A stretch of 64,000 bases of DNA from Alteromonas sp. BMJM2. Its GTDB lineage: Bacteria; Pseudomonadota; Gammaproteobacteria; Enterobacterales; Alteromonadaceae. Under the pieces are notes generated by a model that saw only the letters and a list, made by a program, of their open reading frames with translations, was not told where the DNA came from and did not search any database. The stretch lies in contig NZ_JAPVOT010000011.1 of the NCBI RefSeq assembly GCF_027257845.1, positions 1-64,000 on the forward strand. The letters are read 5' to 3'. Within the stretch, counting starts at the first letter, position 1; every line of letters begins with the position of its first letter. Positions 24,622 to 34,741 of the stretch are shown here, one piece after another. Position numbers and translations under genes: made by a program.

Positions 24622-26999
24622 TTACTTCATGGAAACAGTCAGCGTTGGCATTGCACCATCAGGACCTGAAACTTTGAACTCATACAGCCCAGCTTCAGTC
24701 ACATCTATTATCAGGTTGTTATTACTACTACCCAGAATCTTTGGTGTGCCTACACTTACTGCATTGGTCGCTGAGTCATTAGGGTTGCCTAAGTTTACCG
24801 TTGACCAATCTTCTGAGGCAACTTTGAACTCAACTGCTCCAGCACTCAACTCTACCTCAGCTACATATTCACCAGCACCTAAATAAGAGAACCTATCAAC
24901 GGCCTTCCAACCATTCATGCCACCGGGAACAAATACATCAGTGCCACCCCAGAAATCCTCTTTGTAAACACCAATAGTAGGTGCATCCTCATTTGACACA
25001 TTGAAAACAAATACATAGCGATCGGCATTTTCAATAGTGAGGATAAGGTTATCGTTGGTCGCTGCTAATCCAACGGACTGCCCAACAACCACATTTCTAT
25101 CACTGTCGTCGCTACTAAGCGCTCCGAAATTAACGGTACTCCAGTCTTTAGAGGCGACTTTAAATTCATAGGTACCAGGCTCTATATCTCGAGCAAACGT
25201 ATAGATACGGCTTCCTTGGTACTGGAATTCTTCAGCGGTTCCCCAGTCGTTTATTGCACCACGAAGATACACTGGTGTGCCAACATAGGGCTCCTCATTC
25301 TCTACCGTCAACACTGGCGCTTCGTTGTCACTGGCATTAATAGTAAATAGATAGGTAGCATCAATTGAGGGAGTGAACGCAAGGTTTGTATTGGTTCTAC
25401 CTAATACTTTTTCAACGCCATCCGTTACCGTACCATCATCACCGTCAACTGCTCCGAAGTTCACCGTATCCCAGTCTTCAGATGCAAACTTAAACCCATA
25501 GGTCGTCCCGCCAATAAGGGGAACCGCAACGAAATAGACCCCGTCACCTTGATAGGTAAATGCATTATCTAAAGACCATCCATTCATATCGCCACGTAAA
25601 TAGGCCGTAGTATCGCCATAAGGCACCACATCAGGAGCGCCTGATGTCGCAAACGCACTTAGTCCATAACCTTGTGCACCCGATTGAGGCTTAACAAAAA
25701 CGACAATGGTTAACGCCGGTACAGTAAAAGTGCCATTACCATCATCACCTTCTGCGAACGTTGCGCCGCGCACGCTGCTGTCAACTGAATTTGCATGTAT
25801 AGCATGTAACATAAAGCCTGTGGCAGTATTTACTGTAATGCTTTTCTCATCATAGCCCGTATTAATCAAAACCATTATCGCGTCGTTCATCATATCGATA
25901 TCGGCACGAACAGTATCATCAGTTTGGGCAGCACCATCGTCGATGCTCATGGCAATTAAGCCTTTTTGCTGATTACTGCCAATATTATGAAAACCAATGC
26001 GATCGATAATATCGTTAGCACTAGTTAACCTAAACAAGGGGCTGGACATACGAATTGAAAGTAGCTCTGCAAACACGTCTGACGCAAACATTATGTCGGC
26101 TGTCGATGCGGCGCGTTCTGGGTCGTAAATGAACTCACCCATTTCTTCCCAGCGGCTCTCATTGTCTTGCGCAAGTGGTAAACCTACATTCCAGTTGTTG
26201 GTGCCATAGGTAAAGTCGACATAGTAAACCAGTCACCGGAATCGTAGGTATTGCGGTCCATAGACTTAGAGCGCAGCATGTCGCCACCCATTTGCAGAAA
26301 CGGGATCCCTTGAGCGACTAAGTTGATTCCCATGGCCACATTTTGTGCTCGAACGCGCTCTTGCAGGCTGATATCTTGCGGCAATGTGTAATTTAATTGA
26401 TCCCAAAGAGTTTCATTATCATGCTTAGACACATAGTTAATAATGTCTGCCGGATCGTCAGCGTAACCGCCTAAATTGCTGGTGGCCCCAGCACTACCCG
26501 CTGATGTCTCAAGAACATAGTCTTTCAATGTTCCAATCAAGCTCATTTTAACGCGGTCTTGGTCGCTAAGCAGCGCATCTGACTCAGGAGAGAAAATGTT
26601 CCCCTGGCGGATGGCCTCGCGAATACGATCGTTAAACGTGCCAATTTCAGAACCTGCCATATTTAGCTGATTAGCCTGCTCATAACCCCGCTCTATTTTG
26701 GTCCACCCCTCGCCATAGAAATAGTTATCTTCATCAACTGTCTGCACCGCTTCACGCAAACGCAGCATAGTGTCTTTAGTTGCCTGGCTCATGATGTCAA
26801 AACGGAAAGAGTCATATTTGTAGTGCTCAGCCCACATGAGCAAAGAGTCCTCCATGAACTTTTCCATCATCACATTACGCGGCTCTGTATCATCACAGCA
26901 TGTTTCGCGAACAATTGCTCCAGTATCTACTTCGTAACGGTGGTAGTACCCTGGCACCGTTTTACATGGAGGGGTGAAGACATAAAGGCAACCCCGCTG
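24622..26999 (-). pseudogene. truncated, frameshifted pullulanase (GH13 debranching enzyme) with three C-terminal starch-binding-like modules
   Basis: Two frames belong to one pullulanase-type alpha-1,6-glucosidase. The first (26957-26184) begins mid-protein at KTVPGYYHRYEVDTGAIV, carries DSFRFDIMSQ (Asp nucleophile), FYGEGW (Glu acid/base) and YVSKHDNETLWD, and runs through SMDRNTYDSGDWF. The expected continuation YVDFTYGTNNWNVGLPLA lies in another frame and is continued by the second frame (26142-24622), so one A appears to be missing near 26224-26229. Upstream of about 26963 homology stops and an in-frame TAG lies at 27000-27002: the N-terminal half, including signal peptide and barrel strands 1-3, is gone. 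The second frame ends in three ~105-residue repeats (25611-24622). The operator at 27076 survives. Either the gene is decayed or the frameshift is a sequencing error; the 5' loss is not explained by that. Confidence 0.82.
24625..25611 (-). repeat. three tandem starch-binding-like modules in the pullulanase C-terminus
   Basis: Three repeats of about 105 residues share the pattern hydrophobic-LRGxxNxW, then YxGxGxY, EFKVASxDWSTVNxG and a terminal LTI(E/N)..F(K/V). They resemble glycan-binding E-set or SusE/F-like modules that hold starch on the enzyme. They occupy residues 178-282, 288-392 and 400-506 of the second frame. Confidence 0.75.
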
Positions 27000-27075
27000 C
27001 TAATCCGGACCTTAACTTGCCTCTTTTGTTCCAGTAATGAATCTTACTGTTTTGTACAAAAAGGGAGCAATGCTA

Positions 27076-27089
27076 TGCATACGTATTCA
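27076..27089. promoter_or_regulatory. LacI-type operator, copy 3 (pullulanase remnant)
   Basis: TGCATACGTATTCA, identical to the other copies, lies about 113 bp upstream of where pullulanase homology begins. It shows that the promoter of the original gene survived the deletion of its 5' half. Confidence 0.78.
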
Positions 27090-27361
27090 TTTACATATCT
27101 GCAGCATATATTTCAAATAGGCGTAACTTGTAAACATTTACGTTACAAGTTACGTAAATTAGCGACGGTTTTAAAATAGGCTTAATGAGAATATGTTAAA
27201 AATCAAAATGCTAATAAGCGTATTTAAAACGGTAAGGTAAAGCTTAGGATGTAGAAAAATACAGGGATATTTAAAGAGAAATATAAAATAGATGATTGAA
27301 AATATTGAACAAAAGTATGAAAAAAGATAACGCGCGGGATCAGTAAAGGGGATGCTTTTGC

Positions 27362-27520
27362 TTAACCTAAGTTCTCTTTTTTCACCCAATAGAGTGATTG
27401 AACAACGATAGAGGTAATTGAATAAGGGGTAAACACAGAGCCTTTGGCAGGAAAGTGCACTGGCTCCATGTTAAATCGATGGTCGCTAATTTTTATACTC
27501 CCTGATTGAAAGCGTTGTAT
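27362..27520 (-). pseudogene. 53-codon C-terminal remnant of a possible glycoside hydrolase
   Basis: Between stop codons, this strand reads SIKISDHRFNMEPVHFPAKG followed by SVFTPYSITSIVVQSLYW and ends KKENLG. The LPxxS(V/I)TTxVV-type end is characteristic of C-terminal beta domains of glycoside hydrolases (for example GH30 or arabinofuranosidase-like), but the match is only by pattern. There is no start codon or signal. It is taken as debris from a gene that once sat between the halogenase and the pullulanase. Confidence 0.35.
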
Positions 27521-27545
27521 TTATGGGTAAATATGCAAAAGCGTT

Positions 27546-29039
27546 TTATAAGCCGCAAAACTGTTTAATAAACATATCGTGAGTCGCAATTTTTCCCACG
27601 GGCTCATTTTTGATGTTTTTGATATTACGCATTAACTCTAAGAGTTTATCGTCAGACATAGCGTTCGCCAGTGGATGGTAATCGTTAGCGTCAATGCCCT
27701 GTCCCATCATCACCTGTAGCCATGAACTCTCTAAGAAAAGGTCGTTTTGCTCTCTAAAAATATTTCCCGATGCCTTAAATAATTGTAATTTATGGGTGAG
27801 ACTTTTTGGTACTTCCATGTTTCTCACGTCACGCCAAAACTGACTATCGTTACGTTCGTTTACATGGTAATGCAATATGATAAAGTCGCGAATTTGCTCG
27901 TATTCCAATTTAGACTGCTGATTGTACTCATCAATCTGTTCTTGCCTGATGCCATTGTGAGGAAACAGATGAATTAAACGTACCACGGCTGATTGAATAA
28001 GATGAATACTGGTAGATTCCAACGGTTCAAGGAAGCCGCTAGCCAGCCCCACCGCAATGACGTTTTTGTTCCACTGCTTGCGTCTACGACCAGTTTTAAA
28101 GCGTATAAAATTAGGATCGGCCAGTGGCTTGGTATCGATATTATTAGATAAAATATCTAGCGCCTGATCGTCACTGTAATAGTTACTGCTGTAAACAAGG
28201 CCGTTGCCGTTACGATGCTGCAAAGGTATACGCCACTGCCACCCAGCGCTGTGCGCAATTGAGCGAGTAAAAGGGCTTGTGTTTTCATGACGCTCTGAGG
28301 GCATTGCCACAGCGCGGTCGCATGGCAACCAATGTGACCAATCTTCATAGCCCGTATTGAGGGTTTGTTGGGTAAGTAAACCTTTAAACCCTGAGCAGTC
28401 GATGAAAAGATCACCGCTTATTGAGGTGCCATCCTTTAACGTGACGGCTTTTATAAAGCCGTTTTCGGTATGCTGCTCTACCCGCTCTATAATTCCTTCT
28501 TTACGAACAATCCCCATTTCTTCGCATTTTTTACGAAGAAAGCGGGCGTAAAGCGAAGCATCAAAGTGATACGCATAGGGCATTTCAATGATGGGATCAG
28601 GGGATTTTATGTGGGCAAACTTTCCAGCCTCGCAGGCAAGATAGTTGAGGTCATATTCCCAAATAGAGTCTTTCAGACCCAATGTTTGCGCCCGTTTGAA
28701 GTAATGATGAAAATGGCAAAACGCAAAACTTTTACCCGGCGCACCAAAGGTATGATAATAACTATCACCCTGCTCTTTCCAATTCTCGAAACGAATAGCC
28801 AGCTTCATGGTAGCTTTAGTTTCTCTGAGAAATTCTTTCTCGTCCAAACCCAGCATCTTATTGAGCAATATAATGGGTGGTATAGTCGCCTCGCCCACGC
28901 CTACGGTACCAATATCTTCTGATTCCACCAATGTAACGTTAACTCGAGAACCTAATAGACGTTTGACAACCGCAGCTGAAATCCAACCAGCTGTTCCACC
29001 ACCCACAATTACTACGTCTTTTACTGCTGTGTTTGTCAT
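27546..29039 (-). CDS. FAD-dependent tryptophan-halogenase-family protein
   Basis: A 497-residue flavoprotein of the tryptophan 7-halogenase family. The FAD motif is VVIVGGGTAGWISA at the N-terminus, the family block VGVGEATIPPI follows at about residue 48, and WQWRIPLQHRNGNG contains the WxWxIP signature. A probable start is the ATG at 29039 (MTNTAVKD); the frame extends further upstream to 29117 without family support. Members like this are common next to TonB receptors and glycoside hydrolases in Alteromonadales, Xanthomonas and Caulobacter sugar loci, where no halogenated product has been shown. It lies downstream of the TonB receptor on the same strand, with a terminator-like hairpin between. 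Confidence 0.87.
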   Translation of the reverse strand: MTNTAVKDVVIVGGGTAGWISAAVVKRLLGSRVNVTLVESEDIGTVGVGEATIPPIILLNKMLGLDEKEFLRETKATMKLAIRFENWKEQGDSYYHTFGAPGKSFAFCHFHHYFKRAQTLGLKDSIWEYDLNYLACEAGKFAHIKSPDPIIEMPYAYHFDASLYARFLRKKCEEMGIVRKEGIIERVEQHTENGFIKAVTLKDGTSISGDLFIDCSGFKGLLTQQTLNTGYEDWSHWLPCDRAVAMPSERHENTSPFTRSIAHSAGWQWRIPLQHRNGNGLVYSSNYYSDDQALDILSNNIDTKPLADPNFIRFKTGRRRKQWNKNVIAVGLASGFLEPLESTSIHLIQSAVVRLIHLFPHNGIRQEQIDEYNQQSKLEYEQIRDFIILHYHVNERNDSQFWRDVRNMEVPKSLTHKLQLFKASGNIFREQNDLFLESSWLQVMMGQGIDANDYHPLANAMSDDKLLELMRNIKNIKNEPVGKIATHDMFIKQFCGL

Positions 29040-29138
29040 AGTTTTGCCACTGCCGCTTGTAAACTTCACCTTTTTATTAACGCTTGAGCGTACTTTTCTT
29101 TGCTTTAACGATAACAAAAAAGAAGGGGTTTACGATAA

Positions 29139-29171
29139 AAGGCCCCAATCAGCATGACTATTTGGGGCCTT
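29139..29171. terminator. terminator-like hairpin between TonB receptor and halogenase gene
   Basis: AAGGCCCCAA (29139-29148) and TTGGGGCCTT (29162-29171) form a 10-bp stem. On the - strand it is followed by TTTATCG, on the + strand by CATTTTTTT. It may attenuate expression of the halogenase relative to the receptor. Confidence 0.65.
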
Positions 29172-29241
29172 CATTTTTTTCTTTCTAACTTTGTTTATAC
29201 CACTCCCAACGAGAGCGGCACAAGTTAGGCGTTATCAAACA

Positions 29242-32163
29242 TTAGAACGTATAGTTAACACCAAGTAGGAAGTTGCGTCCATACTGTTGGAATTCAGTAA
29301 TTTGACGCGCGTCTCCTGGGTTAGTACGGATAGTTGGCTCATCTGTTAGGTTTTGACCTTGCAGAGTAACCCGTAAGCCGTAAAGTGCCTCAATGCCAGA
29401 CTCACTAAAGTCATAACCAATTTGCGCATCCCACTGTTCAACACCAGCATCTTGGATTTGCGCTAGTGAAAGACTTACCGCTCTTGTTTCTGTGCTAAAG
29501 GCATCACGCTTGGTGCCAGAAACACGTACTTCAAATCCATTGCTTTCATAGAACGCGGTGAGTGAGTACGTTTCATCTGATAGTCCTGGTACTGCATCGC
29601 CGTTGTCTAACTCACCGTCTAGGAAAGTTGCACTTGCGAACATACCGAAACCTTCAAGAGATTCGTGGAACAAATCAAACGGAATACTACCTTGTACTTC
29701 CCAGCCTCTTACGAAACCTTCAAGACCGTCTTCACGGAAACTTACAACACCGTTAAATAGTGCTGGTGGAACGATATCGTCATCGTCTAACACGCCATCG
29801 CCGTTGATATCGGTTTGACCCGAAGTCTGATGGAAACCTTCAATGTATGACTCAGAAAAATCACCAATTGTTTGTCCGCTAACGTGCCAGTTAGTTAGGT
29901 CTTTATAGAAGAAGCTAACAGCGACGTAACCAGAATCTGCAAAGTAATTCTCATAAGCAATGTCAAATTGGTTTGCTTCAAGCGGTCTAAGTTGTGCATT
30001 ACCCGAGCTTGCAGACCAAGGCCCGTTAGCTACGTCTTGAGAAATAATTTGCTGATCGTTAAACGTAAAACTAACCGTGTTGTTAGGTCTCATGTCATCC
30101 ATACGAGGACGGCTCAACACTTTACCCATCGCGGTACGGATAAACTGATTCTCAGCAACCTCAAAGCTTAAGTTAAGCGTCGGTAGAATATCGTGATACG
30201 ACGAACCATCAGAGATTGGCGTTACTGCTGTGAAACCTGTTGGACCGGTTGTTGTATTAAATCCAGTACCCTTTTGGTCTACATCGATAATTTGAAGCCC
30301 TAAGTTACCTGTGATGAAAATACCACGTAACTCAGTATCAATGCTTAACTTGGCGTATGCAGTCAACAAATCTTCAGTAATAGTATAAGTGTCACCGATA
30401 CGACCGTTTTCAAACAGTTCTGCTTCAGTTTCAATGTAGTAGCCACTTCTGTAAAGCGCGAGACTGTCGTAGGCTACAACACCTTCCACACCAATGTGGC
30501 TTAAGTCAGCTACACCAATAGGGTTTGGAATAGATTCTGAACTTGGCCATAGTGGAGAGGTTAAGAAAGCACCATTGTTGTCTTTTGCTTTTTCACGCTC
30601 TTGATAATTTACACCAGCAGTGAATTTAGAGAACATACCCCAATCAACAAAACCTTCGATATCAAGTCTTACTGCATCTAGAGTTTCATCAAAAATTGGC
30701 TCATTCACGAAACCATCTTGCGCAGTATCTGGACCAAAGCCTTCAACGCCTTGGAATTGTTCAACAGGTGCTAATGAACCGCCCCACGCTTGAGGACCCG
30801 CTAGTTGAATTAAAGATGGGTCAGTTAAATCAACACCGTCAATAGTTGGATGATCGCTGTAAACCGCACCTGTAGATGTCATTGTCCACGAACGCGGAGT
30901 AAGTGGGCGACCGTCAACACCGGCACGGCCTACACCTGAATAACTTTCGATATCAGTGATAGTCTTATCAACTTCACCCATTGAAACATCTAACGTTGCC
31001 GTCCAGTTGTCGTTAATGTTGTATTCAACATTAAGACCAAAAGTAGTTAGCTCAGCCTGTTGCTGACGCGAATCGTTACGGATTACAGAGTGGAAACCAT
31101 CGTAGTATCCTGATGTTACAAGACCATCTTCAATACCTGTGATTGTGTACTCGCTTGTTCCCCACTCAGCACCACCTTCTTCAACGCCTCTTCGAACATC
31201 GTTTTCTTCGAAATCGATGTATAAAGCGTCAAACTGGATAGTTAAATCGTCAGTTGGCGCGTATTCAATAACACCAGCAATTGATGTGCGCTCTAGCATA
31301 GCAGAACGAGTAAATGAGTCGTTACCGCCTAAAATCACAGTACCTTCCGGAACCTCAACTGTATCCTGGCCATCAAATCGTCTCGGATTCCATAAAGGGT
31401 TGCCATTGTCATCAAATGTACCTTCTGGCGTTGTATTGACATTGGCATATCCCCAACCACGGAAATACTTTTCTTGTCGTGGCGATTCCATATCAGCAAC
31501 AACAAGCGCTACACCTAATGTGTCGTTTGCAAACTGATCAACGTAGTTAAACGATATTCTGTGACCCTTGTTGTCAAAATCTGGGTTACCAGAATCTTCA
31601 CCGTTCATCTCAAAGCTGCCGTTTATTGCAAACGTTTCTTTTGCTGTTAACGGGCTTACTGTTTGAATGTCGATGGTACCACCGATGCCCTGAGTCATAA
31701 GACCGGCTTCAGGTGTTTTATAAACAAGTATGTTAGAAACGATTTCAGTAGGGTACAAATCGAACTCAACCCCACGGTTATCACCCATACCTAATAGTTC
31801 GCGTCCATTAAGCGTTGTACCCACGTAGTTTTCATTAAAACCACGCACTGAGAGACCACTTGTTCTGCCGTTTCTACGCTCACCGGCTAGACCTGGAAGG
31901 CGGGCTAGTGATTCAGCAATAGAGGTATCGGGTAATTTACCAATATCTTCTGCAGAAAGTGCCTCTACAATTGAGGTGTTGTCCATTTTTATCGCTTGCG
32001 CGCGTTGTAAACTTCCGCGGATGCCACTAACTTCAATGACTTCCACTGCCGTTTCATCAACTGCGTCTGTATCTGACTGCTGAGCTAGTGCAGGAGCACT
32101 ACCAAAAGCAACGCCGCCAGCGATAAGCGCTGTCTTAATTAGGTTTGGTTTAAAGTGTTTCAT
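29242..32163 (-). CDS. TonB-dependent outer-membrane receptor for maltodextrins/starch
   Basis: A 973-residue TonB-dependent receptor. Residues 1-27 form a signal peptide ending ALAQ. The TonB box is probably EVIEVSGIRGSL near residue 43. The plug domain follows (IVEALSAEDIGKLPDTSIAESLARLPG, then SGLSVRGFNEN), and a ~22-strand barrel ends in the C-terminal aromatic YTF. It belongs to the Xanthomonas/Caulobacter-type receptor family (TIGR01782-like) that replaces SusC in Gammaproteobacteria. Its position upstream of the halogenase and pullulanase genes and its operator at 32281 argue for malto-oligosaccharide uptake. Substrate is inferred from context. Confidence 0.9.
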   Translation of the reverse strand: MKHFKPNLIKTALIAGGVAFGSAPALAQQSDTDAVDETAVEVIEVSGIRGSLQRAQAIKMDNTSIVEALSAEDIGKLPDTSIAESLARLPGLAGERRNGRTSGLSVRGFNENYVGTTLNGRELLGMGDNRGVEFDLYPTEIVSNILVYKTPEAGLMTQGIGGTIDIQTVSPLTAKETFAINGSFEMNGEDSGNPDFDNKGHRISFNYVDQFANDTLGVALVVADMESPRQEKYFRGWGYANVNTTPEGTFDDNGNPLWNPRRFDGQDTVEVPEGTVILGGNDSFTRSAMLERTSIAGVIEYAPTDDLTIQFDALYIDFEENDVRRGVEEGGAEWGTSEYTITGIEDGLVTSGYYDGFHSVIRNDSRQQQAELTTFGLNVEYNINDNWTATLDVSMGEVDKTITDIESYSGVGRAGVDGRPLTPRSWTMTSTGAVYSDHPTIDGVDLTDPSLIQLAGPQAWGGSLAPVEQFQGVEGFGPDTAQDGFVNEPIFDETLDAVRLDIEGFVDWGMFSKFTAGVNYQEREKAKDNNGAFLTSPLWPSSESIPNPIGVADLSHIGVEGVVAYDSLALYRSGYYIETEAELFENGRIGDTYTITEDLLTAYAKLSIDTELRGIFITGNLGLQIIDVDQKGTGFNTTTGPTGFTAVTPISDGSSYHDILPTLNLSFEVAENQFIRTAMGKVLSRPRMDDMRPNNTVSFTFNDQQIISQDVANGPWSASSGNAQLRPLEANQFDIAYENYFADSGYVAVSFFYKDLTNWHVSGQTIGDFSESYIEGFHQTSGQTDINGDGVLDDDDIVPPALFNGVVSFREDGLEGFVRGWEVQGSIPFDLFHESLEGFGMFASATFLDGELDNGDAVPGLSDETYSLTAFYESNGFEVRVSGTKRDAFSTETRAVSLSLAQIQDAGVEQWDAQIGYDFSESGIEALYGLRVTLQGQNLTDEPTIRTNPGDARQITEFQQYGRNFLLGVNYTF

Positions 32164-32280
32164 AAAACAGGTGTCCCGTAAGGTTTCAATTTTTGCCTAT
32201 TTAATTGTTATTGTGACAAAGAAATGACAATAGATTACATGGCGTAATGCTATAGAGGTGTGAGTTATTGCACAATTGCT

Positions 32281-32294
32281 TGCATACGTATTCA
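32281..32294. promoter_or_regulatory. LacI-type operator, copy 4 (TonB receptor)
   Basis: TGCATACGTATTCA, identical to the other three copies and in the same orientation, about 118-131 bp upstream of the receptor start. Confidence 0.8.
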
Positions 32295-32471
32295 ATCCAC
32301 TTTTTCAACAATACGTTAACATTAGCAGCAAATTCAATTTTGTAAGTTAACTACGCAAAAGGCATAAAAACGGGGATTTCAGGGCTTTTTGTTGTTATTT
32401 TGTTTCACTAAGGCAAAATAAAATGTAAATAGAAAATCGTGGAATATGCTTATTAGAAAATGCTCATCCAT

Positions 32472-32500
32472 AAAAAAACCCGCTGAAAGCGGGTTTTTTA
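32472..32500. terminator. terminator of the sucABCD block
   Basis: AAAAAAACCCGCT, loop GA and AAGCGGGTTTTTTAT form a classical intrinsic terminator about 50 bp after the sucD stop codon. Confidence 0.9.
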
Positions 32501-32549
32501 TAACTACTTTACGTTGCTATTTAAGATAGCAACTTGGCAAGTCTATCGC

Positions 32550-33422
32550 TTACCAACCAGTGGTTTCGCGAAGTGCTTTGCCGATGTCAGCAAGAGAGCG
32601 CACGGTTTTAACACCCGCATCTTCTAGTGCTTTAAATTTCTCGTCAGCTGTACCTTTACCGCCGGCAATGATTGCTCCAGCGTGACCCATACGCTTACCT
32701 TCAGGTGCAGTCACACCCGCAATGTAAGAAACAACAGGCTTAGTTACGTTAGCTTTGATGAATTCAGCAGCTTCTTCTTCTGCTGTACCACCAATCTCAC
32801 CAATCATAACGATAGCTTCTGTTTGAGGATCGTCTTGGAACAACTGAAGGATGTCGATGAAGTTAGAACCCGGGATAGGGTCACCACCAATACCAACACA
32901 GCTAGACTGACCGAAACCTTCGTCAGTAGTTTGCTTAACCGCTTCGTACGTAAGTGTACCAGAGCGAGAAACAATACCTACTTTACCAGGCTTGTGGATG
33001 TGACCAGGCATGATACCAATTTTACACTCTCCAGGAGTAATCACACCTGGGCAGTTTGGACCAATCATGCGAACGCCTTTAGCATTTACGTATTCTTTAA
33101 CGTAAAGCATATCTAGCGTAGGAATACCTTCAGTAATACAAACGATAAGCTCGATGCCAGCATCAGCAGCTTCAACGATTGAATCTTTACAGAATGCAGC
33201 TGGTACATAGATAACAGTTGCCGTTGCGCCTGTTGCTTCTACCGCTTCACGTACTGTATTGAATACTGGAAGACCTAGGTGCTCAGTGCCGCCTTTGCCT
33301 GGTGTAACACCACCAACCATTTGCGTACCGTAAGCAATCGCTTGCTCAGAGTGGAAAGTACCTTGACCACCAGTGAAACCCTGACAGATTACTTTGGTAT
33401 CTTTGTTAATTAATACAGACAT
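32550..33422 (-). CDS. sucD: succinyl-CoA synthetase, alpha subunit
   Basis: A 290-residue CoA-binding subunit that with SucC converts succinyl-CoA to succinate with nucleotide phosphorylation. The N-terminal CoA-binding block is [39 protein letters not shown] follows, and the phosphohistidine loop is [20 protein letters not shown] near residue 246. Length equals E. coli SucD (289). The start overlaps the sucC stop (TAATG), showing translational coupling. Confidence 0.96.
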   Translation of the reverse strand: MSVLINKDTKVICQGFTGGQGTFHSEQAIAYGTQMVGGVTPGKGGTEHLGLPVFNTVREAVEATGATATVIYVPAAFCKDSIVEAADAGIELIVCITEGIPTLDMLYVKEYVNAKGVRMIGPNCPGVITPGECKIGIMPGHIHKPGKVGIVSRSGTLTYEAVKQTTDEGFGQSSCVGIGGDPIPGSNFIDILQLFQDDPQTEAIVMIGEIGGTAEEEAAEFIKANVTKPVVSYIAGVTAPEGKRMGHAGAIIAGGKGTADEKFKALEDAGVKTVRSLADIGKALRETTGW

Positions 33423-34588
33423 TATTTGCCCTCCGCTGCAGCTACAACTTTCTGTGCTGCATCAGTTAGCGACTCAGCAGCAATGATATCTAAACCAGAG
33501 TTCGCAAGAACCTCACGGCCAAGCTCTGCGTTTGTACCTTCAAGACGTACAACAACAGGAACATTAACACCCACTTCTTTAACTGCACCGATGATACCTT
33601 CGGCAATCATGTCACAACGAACGATACCACCAAAGATGTTAACTAAAACGGCTTTAACGTTATCGTCAGATAAGATGATTTTGAATGCTTCTGCAACACG
33701 CTCTTTAGTCGCGCCGCCACCAACATCTAGGAAGTTAGCTGGCTTGCCACCGTGTAGGTTCACGATGTCCATTGTACCCATTGCTAGGCCGGCACCGTTA
33801 ACCATACAACCCACGTTACCGTCTAGAGCAACATAGTTAAGTTCGAACTCAGCAGCATGCGCTTCACGTGCATCTTCTTGAGTAGGATCTTGCATAGCTT
33901 TAACTTTAGGCTGGCGATACAACGCGTTGCCATCGATAGCTAGCTTAGCGTCAAGACAGTGAAGGTCACCGTCTTCTTTGATTACAAGCGGGTTAATTTC
34001 AATCAATGCAACATCAAGATCTTCAAACATCTTAGCTAGGCCAAGGAAAATCTTAGTGAATTGTTTGATTTGAACGCCAGAAAGACCGAGTTTAAACGCC
34101 ATTTCACGTGCTTGGTAAGGCTGAGCACCAACAATTGGGTCGATTTCAGCTTTAAGAATTTTCTCTGGTGTTTCTTCAGCAACAGTTTCAATCTCAACGC
34201 CACCTTCAGTAGAAGCCATAAACACAACACGACGGGTTGTGCGGTCAACTACTGCACCAAGGTACAATTCGTTAGCGATATCTGTGCAAGATTCAACAAG
34301 GATTTTGCTCACAGGCTGACCATTTTCGTCAGTCTGGAACGTCACCAAATTTTTGCCAAGCCAGTTTTCTGCGAAAGCTTTAATTGCGTCAGTATCTTTT
34401 ACTAACTTAACGCCGCCAGCTTTACCGCGACCACCTGCGTGGACCTGACATTTTACTACCCACTCTTCTCCGCCAATTTTCTTTGCGGCATCTACAGCAT
34501 CTTGAGGAGTGTCTGCTGCGTATCCTTCAGAAACAGGTAAACCGTATTCTTTGAATAGCTGCTTACCTTGGTATTCATGCAAATTCAT
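33422..34588 (-). CDS. sucC: succinyl-CoA synthetase, beta subunit
   Basis: A 388-residue ATP-grasp subunit. The N-terminus [18 protein letters not shown] is diagnostic, [18 protein letters not shown] is the nucleotide-binding block and [16 protein letters not shown] the C-terminal CoA ligase motif. It matches E. coli SucC (388) in length and precedes sucD with a one-base overlap. A small hairpin (AAGTCGCAAATGCGACTT, 34618-34635) in the 153-bp gap to sucB might process or attenuate the transcript. Confidence 0.96.
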   Translation of the reverse strand: MNLHEYQGKQLFKEYGLPVSEGYAADTPQDAVDAAKKIGGEEWVVKCQVHAGGRGKAGGVKLVKDTDAIKAFAENWLGKNLVTFQTDENGQPVSKILVESCTDIANELYLGAVVDRTTRRVVFMASTEGGVEIETVAEETPEKILKAEIDPIVGAQPYQAREMAFKLGLSGVQIKQFTKIFLGLAKMFEDLDVALIEINPLVIKEDGDLHCLDAKLAIDGNALYRQPKVKAMQDPTQEDAREAHAAEFELNYVALDGNVGCMVNGAGLAMGTMDIVNLHGGKPANFLDVGGGATKERVAEAFKIILSDDNVKAVLVNIFGGIVRCDMIAEGIIGAVKEVGVNVPVVVRLEGTNAELGREVLANSGLDIIAAESLTDAAQKVVAAAEGK

Positions 34589-34741
34589 GGTGTTTCTATC
34601 CGATTTTTAGTAAGACAAAAGTCGCAAATGCGACTTGATTAGTTTGGCTGACATTATCACATCAAATATCAGCGTTGCGTTAGAAGCAAACACAGCATAG
34701 ACCATATTTGCCACTAACCACAATTGCGTGAGACGGAAGTC

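Larger units (their letters stand above)
26958..27545. other. degenerate stretch between pullulanase remnant and halogenase gene
   Basis: It holds the operator at 27076 and a short gene remnant (27362-27520) but no intact gene. The - strand frame at 27171-27389 is low-complexity hydrophobic and unconvincing. Confidence 0.5.
32164..32549. other. intergenic region between sucD and the TonB receptor
   Basis: 386 bp holding the sucABCD terminator at 32472-32500 and the receptor promoter with the operator at 32281. A second hairpin (GTTGCTAT at 32513-32520, ATAGCAAC at 32526-32533) lies just after sucD. I see no gene. Confidence 0.5.

Noticed and set aside
27171..27389. - strand frame with repeated Phe/Ile/Tyr
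   Set aside because: Low-complexity AT-rich frame, overlapping a better remnant in another frame; no binding site.
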